Origin: Ignavibacteriota bacterium
GTDB taxonomy: Bacteria > Bacteroidota > Ignavibacteria > Ignavibacteriales > Melioribacteraceae
DNA: 64,000 nt
Direction of reading: 5' to 3'
Assembly (NCBI GenBank): GCA_016713565.1
Contig: JADJOX010000002.1
Coordinates: 1-64,000, forward strand
In this document: piece after piece, positions 49,615 to 58,953 of the stretch
Layout of the letters: the number at the start of each line of letters is the position of its first letter
Position numbering within the stretch: the stretch's first letter is position 1
Notes under the pieces: generated by a model
What the model saw: the letters and a program-made list of their open reading frames with translations, nothing else
What the model was told of the DNA's origin: nothing
The model's database searches: none
Position numbers and translations under genes: made by a program

Positions 49615-50761
49615 ATGAAGAATATTTTAATTTACATTTTACTTACCGTATCATTTCAAAATTTTATGAAAGCACAGAATAACACACCAAATCCTAATGA
49701 TACTTTAAGATCAATATTGGTTAATGACAATTCTTATGTTACAATCAGCATCTATGCTCCCGAAGCAAAAAATGTTTCAATCGGGGGTGGAGATATTCCC
49801 GGAATTTATGAAAATGGAAAAATGAAAAGAAAAGAAAATGGTGTTTGGTCTTTAAATGTCGGACCAATTGCTCCGGGAGCATATAGATATAATTTTAATA
49901 TTGACGGAGTAGTAGTAACGGACCCCAAAAATACCGAAACCAGCGAATCCAATATGAATATGTGGAGTTTGTTTTATGTAAGAGGTAAAGATTTTATGGA
50001 TTGTAAAGATGTTCCGCATGGCGCGATTTCTGAAGTTAATTATTATTCTATTACGCTGAATAAAAACCGAAGAATGCACATTTATACGCCGCCGGGATAT
50101 GAAATTAGTAACATGGATTTTCCCGTTTTTTATCTTCTGCACGGAGCTTTTGATTGCGATGATTCTTGGACCACAGTTGGAAGAGCAGGTTTTATTATTG
50201 ATAATTTAATTTTCGAAGGAAAGGTAAAACCTATGGTAATTGTTATGCCGGCAGGACATACAAAACCTTTTCAATTTGGCGGAGCTGTACCCGAAAAAGA
50301 TGAGTTTATTGAAGATTTCCTGAATGAAATAAAGCCGTATATTGAAAAAAATTTATAGAGTTATCAAAAACAGTCATAATACTGCAATTGCGGGGTTATC
50401 AATGGGCGGAGGTCATACATTAAATATCGCAATTCCAAATTTAGGCGATTATGGTTTTATTGGCGTTTTTAGCTCAGGTATTTTTGGGATTAACGGAGGA
50501 GATTCGTTTTTACCAAATATGGGTAACCAGTGGGAAAACAATAACTTAAAGGTTTTAGATAATGCTAAACTTAAAGATAAAATTAAATTGATTTGGTTTG
50601 CGACCGGCAAAGACGACTTTCTTTTAGAAACTTCGCGTACAACTGTTAAAACACTTAGAAAACATAACTTTAATGTAATTTATAATGAAACCGAAGGCGG
50701 ACATACTTGGACCAACTGGCGAGATTATTTATTCCAATTTTCTCAATTATTATTCAAGTAG
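49615..50761 (+). pseudogene. Secreted esterase (feruloyl/acetyl-xylan-esterase D type) with N-terminal E-set domain, one frameshift
   Basis: Signal peptide (ILIYILLTVSFQNFMKAQ), an immunoglobulin-like E-set/CBM48-type domain (YVTISIYAPEAKNVSIGGGD, GVWSLNVGPIAPGAYRYNF), then the esterase D fold: RRMHIYTPPGYE, FPVFYLLHGAFDCDDSWTTV, IVMPAGHTKP, IAGLSMGGGHTLNIA (nucleophile Ser), KDDFLLETS (Asp) and TEGGHTWTNWRDYL (His). One base is missing at about 50356, so NL* should continue YRVIKNSH. Repaired length is about 382. It would remove ester substituents outside or in the periplasm. Last gene of the operon. Confidence 0.85.
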
Positions 50762-51087
50762 AAGAGGCAATAACTTTTAGCTGAAATTATATAACTAATT
50801 GTAAAAAAATGATTTACATGTGATTGTTTAAAATCATTTATGAATTTAAGATTAGAATTTTGTCGTAAAATTTCTAAAAAATACACAATTTATTTTTATA
50901 CATTATTCATAATATTTCTTCAATTTTAGCAATTCCTATCAGATTTTAAAATTTCCAAATTGTTTATGAAGGTAAAATTTTATATTTTAACTGGACTAAA
51001 AGGTCTTTATTATCTAAAAATAATGTTCACTTTAGCTCAAAAATTAATAACAAATCAAACTATTATTCACTCAAAAAAGGTGAATTT
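50762..51087. other. Intergenic, 326 bases
   Basis: A/T-rich with many TTTTA and AAAAT runs and no reading frame of note. No clear terminator hairpin is seen after the esterase gene. AAAGGTGAATTT directly before ATG 51088 serves as the ribosome site of the next gene. Confidence 0.5.
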
Positions 51088-51876
51088 ATGAAAAAATATT
51101 TATATCTACTTTTAACGCCTGAAGCGCTTATTGGTTCAATGCTCCCGCCTGATGAATTTGGTAATTACCTTGCAGTTGGAACGAAAAAAAGGAGCAGAGG
51201 ACAGGCGATATTTTTTGAGGTTGACCCTGAATTAATGGACGGTAAATTCCCAAAAGAACGATGGGAAAATCAATGCGTTCCACATTCTGATGGAACACCT
51301 AAACGATCGCTTTATTTGTCAATTCATCGCGTTTTGGAAAACATTCCGCTAAAAGCTTTAATGGATTTATACTTAGCTACTGATGACGGCAGAGTTTTAG
51401 GATTGAGTAAAAACGATTATAATCCTAATTTAGATACTGACAAACTGCATTTATATCAGCAGCTTTGTCCGGTTACGCCAAGAATTGCAAGCAGTTTAAA
51501 TCCGACAGAATTCATGAAAACTATTACTGATACAACACGGCCCGTATCAGTACCAAAATTAGTTTTTGTTGAATTACTTCTTAATGATCTTGCGAATGAT
51601 CCTAAAAACGCGTCAATTGGAAATTTACCATATTCAAATATTGACCATTTGAGAGATTGCCTCATAGGATTACAAAAAAATCCGGATAAACCGACAAAAA
51701 CGGTTATCAGATTTTTCCAAAGTGACCTGCTTTACCGAACATGTAAAAACGGGTTTTTTGTAGGCAATAAGGATGAAATGTTGTACTATCATTTCCCAAG
51801 CTTGGAAGAATTGGAAGATAAACAGCATGCGTGGCTTCGTTCAGCTTTAACAATTGGTTTCAGAAGTACTATTTAA
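51088..51876 (+). CDS. Unknown soluble protein
   Basis: 262 residues, intact, no signal peptide or membrane helix. Opens KKYLYLLLTPEALIGSMLPP and has well-ordered, conserved-looking blocks: DEFGNYLAVGTKKRSRGQAI, PHSDGTPKRSLYLSIHRVLE, VSVPKLVFVELLLNDLAND, LRDCLIGLQKNPDKPTKTVI and YYHFPSLEELEDKQHAWLRS. A few Cys and His are scattered with no metal motif. Composition argues for a folded cytoplasmic protein with a conserved function. AAAGGTGA lies 6 bases before the ATG. The pyrophosphatase gene follows after 36 bases and may be co-transcribed. No family recognised. Confidence 0.7.
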   Translation: MKKYLYLLLTPEALIGSMLPPDEFGNYLAVGTKKRSRGQAIFFEVDPELMDGKFPKERWENQCVPHSDGTPKRSLYLSIHRVLENIPLKALMDLYLATDDGRVLGLSKNDYNPNLDTDKLHLYQQLCPVTPRIASSLNPTEFMKTITDTTRPVSVPKLVFVELLLNDLANDPKNASIGNLPYSNIDHLRDCLIGLQKNPDKPTKTVIRFFQSDLLYRTCKNGFFVGNKDEMLYYHFPSLEELEDKQHAWLRSALTIGFRSTI

Positions 51877-51912
51877 TTTACTATTAAAATTGATTTTTAT
51901 TTGGAGATAATT

Positions 51913-54108
51913 ATGCATGATATTCTATTCTGGATTGTGCCTTTAGGTTCTATAGCAGCATTAATTTTTGCGAGAATATTCTTTAAACAAATGATGAAAG
52001 AAGATGAAGGTACGGATAAAATGAAAGAAATTGCACAATATGTTAGAAGCGGTGCAATGACTTACTTAAAGCAACAATATAAAGTTGTGGGTATTTTCTT
52101 TGTAATTATTACAATATTATTTGCAATTTTGGCGTATGGCTTTAACTTGCAAAACCCATGGGTTCCTTTTGCGTTTATTACCGGCGGATTCTTTTCCGGG
52201 TTAGCCGGTTTTTTTGGAATGAAAACTGCGACCCACGCTGCGGCAAGGACCGCAAATGCTGCCAGAACTTCACTTAATAAAGGACTTGTAATTGCTTTTA
52301 GAAGCGGTGCTGTAATGGGTCTGGTAGTTGTTGGTTTAGGTTTATTAGATATTTCAATATGGTTTATTATTTTAAATTATTTTTACCCGATTGTAATTGG
52401 AGATGGTCATAGTTTAATTGTTATTACCACTACAATGCTTACATTCGGCATGGGTGCGTCAACTCAGGCTTTGTTTGCGAGAGTCGGCGGTGGAATTTAT
52501 ACAAAAGCTGCTGATGTTGGCGCCGATTTAGTTGGTAAAGTTGAAGCAGGTATACCTGAGGATGATCCAAGAAACCCGGCTACAATTGCAGATAACGTTG
52601 GCGATAATGTTGGTGACGTTGCCGGAATGGGCGCTGACCTTTATGAATCATATTGCGGCTCAATTTTAGCAACCGCCGCGCTAGGGGCTTCAGCATTTTA
52701 TAATGATACTGCTTTGCAATATAAGGCAGTAATTGCACCTATGCTTATTGCTTCAATAGGAATTGTATTATCACTTATAGGTATTTATTTTGTTAAAACA
52801 AAAGAAGGAGCTTCTCAAAAAGAATTGTTAAGTTCCTTATCTAAAGGTATGAACCTTAGTTCGGTGTTGATTGTAATATTTTCATTTATAATACTTAATT
52901 TGCTCCAATTAGATAACGCAATTGGAATTTGGGGTTCTATTGTTGTTGGTTTGGTAACGGGAATTGTAATTGGCAAGGCAACCGAATATTATACTTCTCA
53001 ATCATATAAACCTACACAATCAATTGCGGAAAATGCAAAAACCGGACCAGCTACCGTAATAATTTCCGGTTTGGGAGTTGGAATGTTATCAACAGCTATA
53101 CCTGTACTTTCCGTAGTTGTTGGAATTATACTTTCGTTCTTATTTGCATCCGGTTTTTCTTTCAGCAATATGGGAATGGGTTTATACGGAATTGGTATTG
53201 CTGCAGTTGGAATGCTTTCAACTTTGGGAATAACTCTTGCAACAGATGCTTATGGTCCAATTGCTGATAATGCAGGCGGAAATGCCGAAATGAGCGGATT
53301 AGGAAAAGAAGTAAGACAAAGAACAGATGCACTCGATTCTTTGGGAAATACCACAGCCGCAACAGGAAAAGGATTTGCAATTGGTTCTGCCGCTCTAACA
53401 GCATTAGCCTTACTAGCTTCATATATTGAAGAAATTAAAATAGGATTGCACAGAATTGGCGTTGATATGCTTGACCTCGGCAACGGTGTGATTGTTGAAA
53501 CCGCTAAAGCAACCTTGCAGGATTTTATGATATATTATGAAGTAAATTTGATGAATCCAAAAGTTTTAATTGGAATTTTTATTGGCTCAATGATGGCATT
53601 CGTTTTCTGCGGTTTGGCAATAAATGCTGTTGGAAGAGCCGCTTCCAAAATGGTTGATGAAGTTAGAAGGCAGTTTAAGGAATTACCGGGAATATTGGAA
53701 GGTAAGGCAAATCCTGATTACGCAAAATGTGTTGAAATCTCTACAAAGGGCGCTCAAAAAGAAATGTTAGTTCCTTCTTTATTGGCAATTGTTGCACCAA
53801 TAATAACTGGAATTATTTTTGGTGTTGCAGGTGTTATGGGTTTGTTGGTCGGTGGTTTAGGTACTGGTTTTGTCCTTGCAGTATTTATGGCAAATGCCGG
53901 CGGTGCTTGGGATAATGCTAAAAAATATATTGAAGAAGGCAACATGGGCGGAAAAGGTTCTGCCGCTCATAAAGCCACCGTAATTGGTGATACTGTTGGT
54001 GATCCTTTTAAAGATACCGCCGGACCAAGTTTGAATATTTTAATAAAATTGATGAGCATGGTCGCTATTGTTATGGCCGGATTAACGGTTGCGTTCAGTA
54101 TTTTTTAA
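51913..54108 (+). CDS. hppA: Membrane-bound ion-pumping pyrophosphatase, K+-dependent type
   Basis: 731 residues from ATG 51913; GGAG at 51902-51906 overlaps the alternative TTG, so ATG is chosen. About 16 membrane helices. Pyrophosphate-binding motifs: GGGIYTKAADVGADLVGKVE, DDPRNPATIADNVGDNVGDV, DAYGPIADNAGGNAEMSGLG and GDTVGDPFKDTAGPSLNILI. GNTTAATGKG carries Ala where K+-independent enzymes have Lys, the mark of the K+-dependent subfamily. It splits pyrophosphate and pumps H+ or Na+; which ion cannot be told without more residues. It recovers energy from biosynthetic pyrophosphate. A strong terminator follows. Confidence 0.95.
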   Translation: MHDILFWIVPLGSIAALIFARIFFKQMMKEDEGTDKMKEIAQYVRSGAMTYLKQQYKVVGIFFVIITILFAILAYGFNLQNPWVPFAFITGGFFSGLAGFFGMKTATHAAARTANAARTSLNKGLVIAFRSGAVMGLVVVGLGLLDISIWFIILNYFYPIVIGDGHSLIVITTTMLTFGMGASTQALFARVGGGIYTKAADVGADLVGKVEAGIPEDDPRNPATIADNVGDNVGDVAGMGADLYESYCGSILATAALGASAFYNDTALQYKAVIAPMLIASIGIVLSLIGIYFVKTKEGASQKELLSSLSKGMNLSSVLIVIFSFIILNLLQLDNAIGIWGSIVVGLVTGIVIGKATEYYTSQSYKPTQSIAENAKTGPATVIISGLGVGMLSTAIPVLSVVVGIILSFLFASGFSFSNMGMGLYGIGIAAVGMLSTLGITLATDAYGPIADNAGGNAEMSGLGKEVRQRTDALDSLGNTTAATGKGFAIGSAALTALALLASYIEEIKIGLHRIGVDMLDLGNGVIVETAKATLQDFMIYYEVNLMNPKVLIGIFIGSMMAFVFCGLAINAVGRAASKMVDEVRRQFKELPGILEGKANPDYAKCVEISTKGAQKEMLVPSLLAIVAPIITGIIFGVAGVMGLLVGGLGTGFVLAVFMANAGGAWDNAKKYIEEGNMGGKGSAAHKATVIGDTVGDPFKDTAGPSLNILIKLMSMVAIVMAGLTVAFSIF

Positions 54109-54130
54109 TATTTTGAGGATTGTTATTATT

Positions 54131-54160
54131 AACCCCAATTTTTTAATTGGGGTTTTTTAT
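54131..54160 (+). terminator. Rho-independent terminator of hppA
   Basis: AACCCCAATT at 54131-54140, four-base loop, AATTGGGGTT at 54145-54154, followed by a T-run. The stem has ten perfect pairs. It lies 23 bases after the hppA stop. Confidence 0.9.
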
Positions 54161-54191
54161 TTTTAAACAAAATAAAATATCTAAACTAATT

Positions 54192-54830
54192 ATGAAATAC
54201 ACAGTCAAAAAAGTAAATGATCTGTTATTAAATGAATTTTTCAATAATAATGAATTTGAATGCGATTCACTTAAAGTGAATAATTATTTGTGGAAAGAGA
54301 ATAATTACAAGCCCGATGTTGAAGTAAAACTTTATTACTCAAATGAAAATTTGTTAGTTCATTTTAGAGCTTTTGAAAAATATATTACAGCAAAATACTT
54401 AAATATTAATGACCCGGTTTATAAGGATAGCTGCGTGGAGTTTTTTGTAAATTTATTCCCAAATAAATCGGATGCATATTTCAATTTTGAAATAAACGCT
54501 ATTGGTACAATTTACGCTGGTTTTGGCAATGTTAAGAACAATACTTTTATCGACGTTAAAGATATTGAAACAATTAGAGTATTTTCAACAATAAAAGAAC
54601 CGGTTGTCGGCGCAATTCAAAACGATAATTGGGAGATAAAATTAATTATCCCGATTAAACTATTTGAAAAGTTCTACAATCTTAAATTTATGGCGAATAA
54701 CGCCAAAGCAAATTTTTATAAATGCGGTGATGAATCACAGTTTGAACATTACGGATGCTGGAATCCAATAATTTCTTCATTCCCTAATTTCCATCTTCCG
54801 GAATATTTTGGTGATCTATTTTTTGAATAA
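54192..54830 (+). CDS. CBM9-like (DOMON-like) carbohydrate-binding protein
   Basis: 212 residues from ATG 54192; an upstream reading back to 54147 overlaps the terminator and is rejected. A single beta-sandwich of the family 9-like type: LWKENNYKPDVEVKLYYSNE, LLVHFRAFEKYI, DSCVEFFVNLFPNKSDAYFN, FEINAIGTIYAGFG, NWEIKLIIPIKLFEKF and the usual end WNPIISSFPNFHLPEYFGDL. It has no signal peptide. Proteins of this type bind sugars or act as stand-alone cytoplasmic proteins of unclear role. It stands alone, convergent with the mannosidase gene (21-base gap). Confidence 0.75.
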   Translation: MKYTVKKVNDLLLNEFFNNNEFECDSLKVNNYLWKENNYKPDVEVKLYYSNENLLVHFRAFEKYITAKYLNINDPVYKDSCVEFFVNLFPNKSDAYFNFEINAIGTIYAGFGNVKNNTFIDVKDIETIRVFSTIKEPVVGAIQNDNWEIKLIIPIKLFEKFYNLKFMANNAKANFYKCGDESQFEHYGCWNPIISSFPNFHLPEYFGDLFFE

Positions 54831-54851
54831 ATCACCAATTAAAAATTAACT

Positions 54852-57800
54852 TTATTTTTTTTCAAGCATTACAAATTTAGTTTCATAAGGTTTGAAGGTC
54901 AAACTATTTGAGTTTCCGATTTTATCACCAAGAACATTTACTTCATAAACGCTGTAATTTGGATTATTTATAATATTATTCAATGAAATATCTCTAGATA
55001 ATCCGTTTATTTCCTTTAAGTGTAGAATAACTTTTTGAGTAGAAACAAAAGGCATTGCGGAAACTAAAATTACATTGTCGTCATTTAATGTTAATAATGA
55101 CCGGCTGAAATTCTGATTGATCTGTTTTCCTTCAGGAAATACCCTTGCCGTAATTGGAATTTTTGATTCATATCCAAATCTGTAGCTTTTTTCATTTGTG
55201 TTGGTTTTGGCGGAAGTAATTGTGTAACTCCATTTAAATTCTCCATCTTGACTTGCTCTAAAATTTGTTACCCAATAATTATTAAGAGGCCAAGAGAAAA
55301 TATATGTGTTCTCTGGTTTTGCCACGTAATTAAATTCGCCAATATTTAGTCCGCCTAAATGTACAAGAGGCATATCGTTGGAACTGAAAATAATTTGCGA
55401 ATCATTATTTTTTACAGCTGCAAAATTTTGAATTACATTCCAATCTGTTGATGTTCCGGGTATTTGATCTTTACCCGGTTCAACAATTCCGCCTTGAGCT
55501 TCAAAAGTAATTTTGGAATTTGGGAGCGAGAAAGGAAATGCAACATAAACTGCTTCAGGATCATGAACTGCTAATTTAACCATTCTGAAATTCAGATCTA
55601 TTTTTTTCTCAAAGTTGTAAAGATTCAATTCAAGAACAATTTCATCACTGCCGCAGCATTTTTCATTTTTTCCGGATAAAATAATACTATCCCAGACTTT
55701 GCCTTTTTTAATTCCTTTAAATTCTACATCGCTCAATGAGCTTCTGACCGGCTGATCATCTAATGTATATCTTTCAAGCTGATTTCTATTGGAAAGTTCT
55801 TCGTAAATAAATTGACCTAATTCCCATTTACTGTTTTGATCTATAAGTTCTTGTTTTAGCTCTTTATCATAAATTGATTTGATTGCACCTACTTTTGTAT
55901 CCAAAACAATTTTATAAAACTGATTTTCAAATTCGGTTTTATCCTTCTCAAAACCGGAGCTTTGCGTTATTTCATTTTCAACAATTATTTTATAAAGTTT
56001 GTATCCCATTGAAGGAATATTTTTTGCCCAAATACTCCAATAAGTTCCATCCTCTCTGTTTGATTGCTCTTGGGCGGAAACTTCATTACCGTCAAAATCC
56101 ACAATTTTGAATTTTTTATTTCGCGGAATTATCTGATGATCAATATAAATTGTAGTTAATCCGGATCTTTCCCAATTTAGCGTATTGAATACGGCAATTG
56201 TCGGGGTCTCCGATTTTGGTAAATATTGTTGAATGAATCCGAGAGCTTTTTCTTTTAGCATTTTTGATCTTTTTACGGCATCCCAAACATATGCGGATTT
56301 AAGCTGCCACTGCACAATTGTATTCTCCGAATTAGGATTTCTAATACTTTCATCGGCACCAAAAGTATGTTCGGCATAGAAGAATAAATTTTCCTCAATA
56401 TCATTTATTTCTTTAATTACATCCTTCGGAATATTTGCGCCCATCAACAATGCCATACTTAATAATCCTTTGTTGGCAATTAAATCGGCTTGAGTTCTTC
56501 TTGCTTCCATTGTTTCTCTTGCCGCGGAACCGAATCCATCTGCCCACCAATCGGGCCAAGCAGCTTTTTGAACAGGCAAAGAATTGCCGTATTTTTTTTC
56601 AATATTCTTTACAAATTCTGAAACGGTAGCCACCTTTAATTTCGGCCATTCATATTTTTCATTCCATTCCTTTGCAAGATTTGACGCCTTTAATGAAGGA
56701 GGAGAATTATCCGTTACATAACCTGACATTTGCAAATGTGCTTCACTATAAGGATATCCGGCTTTGTTTAATTTTGATAAATACTGCATAAGATTTGTTT
56801 CAACAAATTCAATATTGCCGGTATGTGCGCCAACGAAATTTCCGGTCATATAATGATCTGCTCGATAGGCAAGAATTTTATTCCCTGATGGTGATTCCCA
56901 CCAAAAGACAGTAGGATAATTAAAAGGAATTTTTGCTTTGTGTCCGTGTTCACCCATTACTAAATATTTAATTCCCGCGTTGTTCAAATAATCTGCGTAA
57001 CACCAGCCGATTCCGTTTATATCGTCCTGCATTGCGGTTTTTACGGTAAATCCTGAATCTGTAATTGTCTTTACCGGTTTAAGCATTGATGCCATTAAAG
57101 ATTCATCCGGTATTTCCGAAATGTTAAACAGCATTGATGTTAATTCAATTCTTCCTTCTTTAACTCTTTTTCTAAATCTATCAATTTGTGATTTTGGTCT
57201 GCTGTTTAAATATCTTAAAACAGGCCATGCGCTTTCACACGTCCATCTGAATTTCGCGTCTTCTGGATAATTATCCGTTAAATCGCAAAAGTCGAGCGCG
57301 TAATCAATAAATCTTAAATGTTCTGGTAAAATTTCTGTTTGTGTTCTGGTGTAACCGATATCTGTGTGACTATGCATAACCAAATCAACAACCCACTCTT
57401 TAACCGGCTCAACCTTAAATGTTCTGGTAATTAATTGATTCCCGATTTTAATATCAGTTTTAATTTCTTTTTGCACAAAGTCTTCCGGGATAACAATAGA
57501 GTATGAGTTAAAACCGGTTGAAATATTTGATTTAAGTTCGAATCCTGAATTTGTTGCAATTTCAATATTTTGAGGCTTATCCAAATGAACAATATTAAGT
57601 TTATACAAAATAGAATTTTTACCCTGGCCTTTTAAAACCAGATCGGTGGGAATAATTTCAATTTCGGATTTTACTTTGCCTTGAAATGTCATGTACCAGT
57701 CGGTACTTTCTGCGTCTTCTCCGGTAATTTTTATATTTGCGGGTTCACCTAATTTTAAGTCATTTTTTTGCACATTAAGGATCGCAATTCCCATAAGATC

Positions 57801-58235
57801 ATTATATCTGTCCGTCATTGTAGCTTTGAATGTTATCTTTGAATCATTGTGACCGTTAACATCCCATGAACCGGTTTTTGACCCAAGTTCATTTTTAAAC
57901 ATTAAATACGGAGTATTATTTATCCATAATTTAAAAGGATGTGTTACCGAATTTTGTGAAATTCCGAAGTACCAAATAAATGATACATATTCATTTTTAA
58001 CACCCGCGGGAACAGGTTCAGTTTGCCATTCAATGACCGCTTCCTCTTTTTTTGCACGAACGAGAAGCGCTTGAGAAATATCAGGGTGAGGAGAGTGATA
58101 CGCAAAATTTCCTCTTTGCAATACTTTGTCAAAACCTTGAATAAATTTAGATTGATCTTCTTGAGCAAACAGAAAGACTCCAGAATAAAACGTTAGTAAA
58201 ATTGCTAGAATTTCATAACAAAATTTTTTATTCAT
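54852..58235 (-). CDS. Secreted GH38 alpha-mannosidase-like enzyme
   Basis: 1127 residues, intact. Signal peptide (ILAILLTFYSGVFLFAQ), about 250 residues of beta-rich N-terminal region, then the GH38 catalytic domain. This has LVMHSHTDIGYT near residue 290 (zinc-binding His and Asp), FRWTCESAWPVLRYL and AMQDDINGIGWCYADYL near residue 405, where the Asp of DIN is the likely nucleophile. HADH-like GEHGHKAK and YRADHYMTGNF follow, then a C-terminal beta part (LNTLNWERSGL-like FNTLNWERSGLTTIY). It removes alpha-mannosyl residues from glycans in the periplasm or outside. It is divergent from the fucose microcompartment operon, 205 bases apart. Confidence 0.85.
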   Translation of the reverse strand: MNKKFCYEILAILLTFYSGVFLFAQEDQSKFIQGFDKVLQRGNFAYHSPHPDISQALLVRAKKEEAVIEWQTEPVPAGVKNEYVSFIWYFGISQNSVTHPFKLWINNTPYLMFKNELGSKTGSWDVNGHNDSKITFKATMTDRYNDLMGIAILNVQKNDLKLGEPANIKITGEDAESTDWYMTFQGKVKSEIEIIPTDLVLKGQGKNSILYKLNIVHLDKPQNIEIATNSGFELKSNISTGFNSYSIVIPEDFVQKEIKTDIKIGNQLITRTFKVEPVKEWVVDLVMHSHTDIGYTRTQTEILPEHLRFIDYALDFCDLTDNYPEDAKFRWTCESAWPVLRYLNSRPKSQIDRFRKRVKEGRIELTSMLFNISEIPDESLMASMLKPVKTITDSGFTVKTAMQDDINGIGWCYADYLNNAGIKYLVMGEHGHKAKIPFNYPTVFWWESPSGNKILAYRADHYMTGNFVGAHTGNIEFVETNLMQYLSKLNKAGYPYSEAHLQMSGYVTDNSPPSLKASNLAKEWNEKYEWPKLKVATVSEFVKNIEKKYGNSLPVQKAAWPDWWADGFGSAARETMEARRTQADLIANKGLLSMALLMGANIPKDVIKEINDIEENLFFYAEHTFGADESIRNPNSENTIVQWQLKSAYVWDAVKRSKMLKEKALGFIQQYLPKSETPTIAVFNTLNWERSGLTTIYIDHQIIPRNKKFKIVDFDGNEVSAQEQSNREDGTYWSIWAKNIPSMGYKLYKIIVENEITQSSGFEKDKTEFENQFYKIVLDTKVGAIKSIYDKELKQELIDQNSKWELGQFIYEELSNRNQLERYTLDDQPVRSSLSDVEFKGIKKGKVWDSIILSGKNEKCCGSDEIVLELNLYNFEKKIDLNFRMVKLAVHDPEAVYVAFPFSLPNSKITFEAQGGIVEPGKDQIPGTSTDWNVIQNFAAVKNNDSQIIFSSNDMPLVHLGGLNIGEFNYVAKPENTYIFSWPLNNYWVTNFRASQDGEFKWSYTITSAKTNTNEKSYRFGYESKIPITARVFPEGKQINQNFSRSLLTLNDDNVILVSAMPFVSTQKVILHLKEINGLSRDISLNNIINNPNYSVYEVNVLGDKIGNSNSLTFKPYETKFVMLEKK

Positions 58236-58392
58236 TTTGAGCCTCTTAAATATTAGAAGGATAGTGGAATTAAAAATAATTGAATTTGTTAACTATTTTT
58301 ATACAAATCATATATAATAATTTAAAATATTTTTGTTTTAACAGATAAAATAATTTTGACAAAAGTGATTAAATTCGTAAGTTAATATATAC

Positions 58393-58410
58393 TACTTACA
58401 CGAGTAAGTA
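58393..58410. promoter_or_regulatory. Palindrome TACTTAC-ACGA-GTAAGTA, probable operator
   Basis: Seven-base perfect arms around ACGA, 31 bases before the fucU start codon. TATACT at 58388-58393 directly before it could be the -10 box. A TTGACA at 58356 is present but too far from that box. It would suit a sugar-responsive repressor whose gene is not in the window. Confidence 0.5.
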
Positions 58411-58440
58411 AAGCTGAATTTTATTTAATGAGGTCATAGT

Positions 58441-58875
58441 ATGTTAAAAAATATTCCTCCGATTATTAGTCCGGATCTGATTAAAATTTTAAGCGAAATG
58501 GGACATGGCGATGAAATTGTTATTGCTGACGGAAATTTTCCGGCTGCATCAAAAGCAAAAAGACTTATTAGGATGGATGGTCATAACGCTTGCGAAATTT
58601 TAACCGCTATTTTGAAATTTTTCCCTTTAGATAAATATGTTTCGAATCCTGTCAGTTTAATGCAAGTTGTAAAAGGCGACACTGTAGTTCCGACAATTTG
58701 GAATGAATTCGAGATCATTATAAAAGAAAGCGGAGAATATTTTAATGGTTTTGAATACTTGGAAAAGCCTGAATTTTATGAAAGATCTGAAAAAGCTTAC
58801 GCTGTTATTGCATCCAGCGAAAAAGCACTTTATGCAAATATTATTCTCAAAAAAGGCGTAATTGTTATTCAATAA
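58441..58875 (+). CDS. fucU: L-fucose mutarotase, RbsD/FucU family
   Basis: 144 residues, the usual length. Family motifs: LKNIPPIISPDLIKILSEMG, HGDEIVIADGNFPA with the catalytic-site His, and RMDGHNACEILTAILKFFPL. It interconverts alpha and beta anomers of L-fucose before the isomerase acts. FucU and RbsD are hard to separate, but the R-DG segment after the Pro-Ala and the aldolase and shell genes downstream favour fucose or a similar deoxy-sugar. GAGG lies 8 bases before the ATG. First gene of the microcompartment operon. Confidence 0.85.
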   Translation: MLKNIPPIISPDLIKILSEMGHGDEIVIADGNFPAASKAKRLIRMDGHNACEILTAILKFFPLDKYVSNPVSLMQVVKGDTVVPTIWNEFEIIIKESGEYFNGFEYLEKPEFYERSEKAYAVIASSEKALYANIILKKGVIVIQ

Positions 58876-58953
58876 TAATTTTATTTAATTAAATTTAACT
58901 TGCTCATCTCAATAATTATGGATTGAAATTCACAATTTGCAAATTTTACTTTT

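Noticed and set aside
53162..53483. Two minus-strand frames within hppA
   Set aside because: Shadows of a highly conserved membrane pyrophosphatase; composition mirrors the plus strand.
54147..54191. Upstream extension of the CBM9-like protein
   Set aside because: It would begin inside the hppA terminator hairpin; ATG 54192 gives the usual N-terminus.
58356..58393. TTGACA at 58356 plus TATACT at 58388 as one promoter
   Set aside because: The spacing of 26 bases is too long for a sigma70-type promoter.
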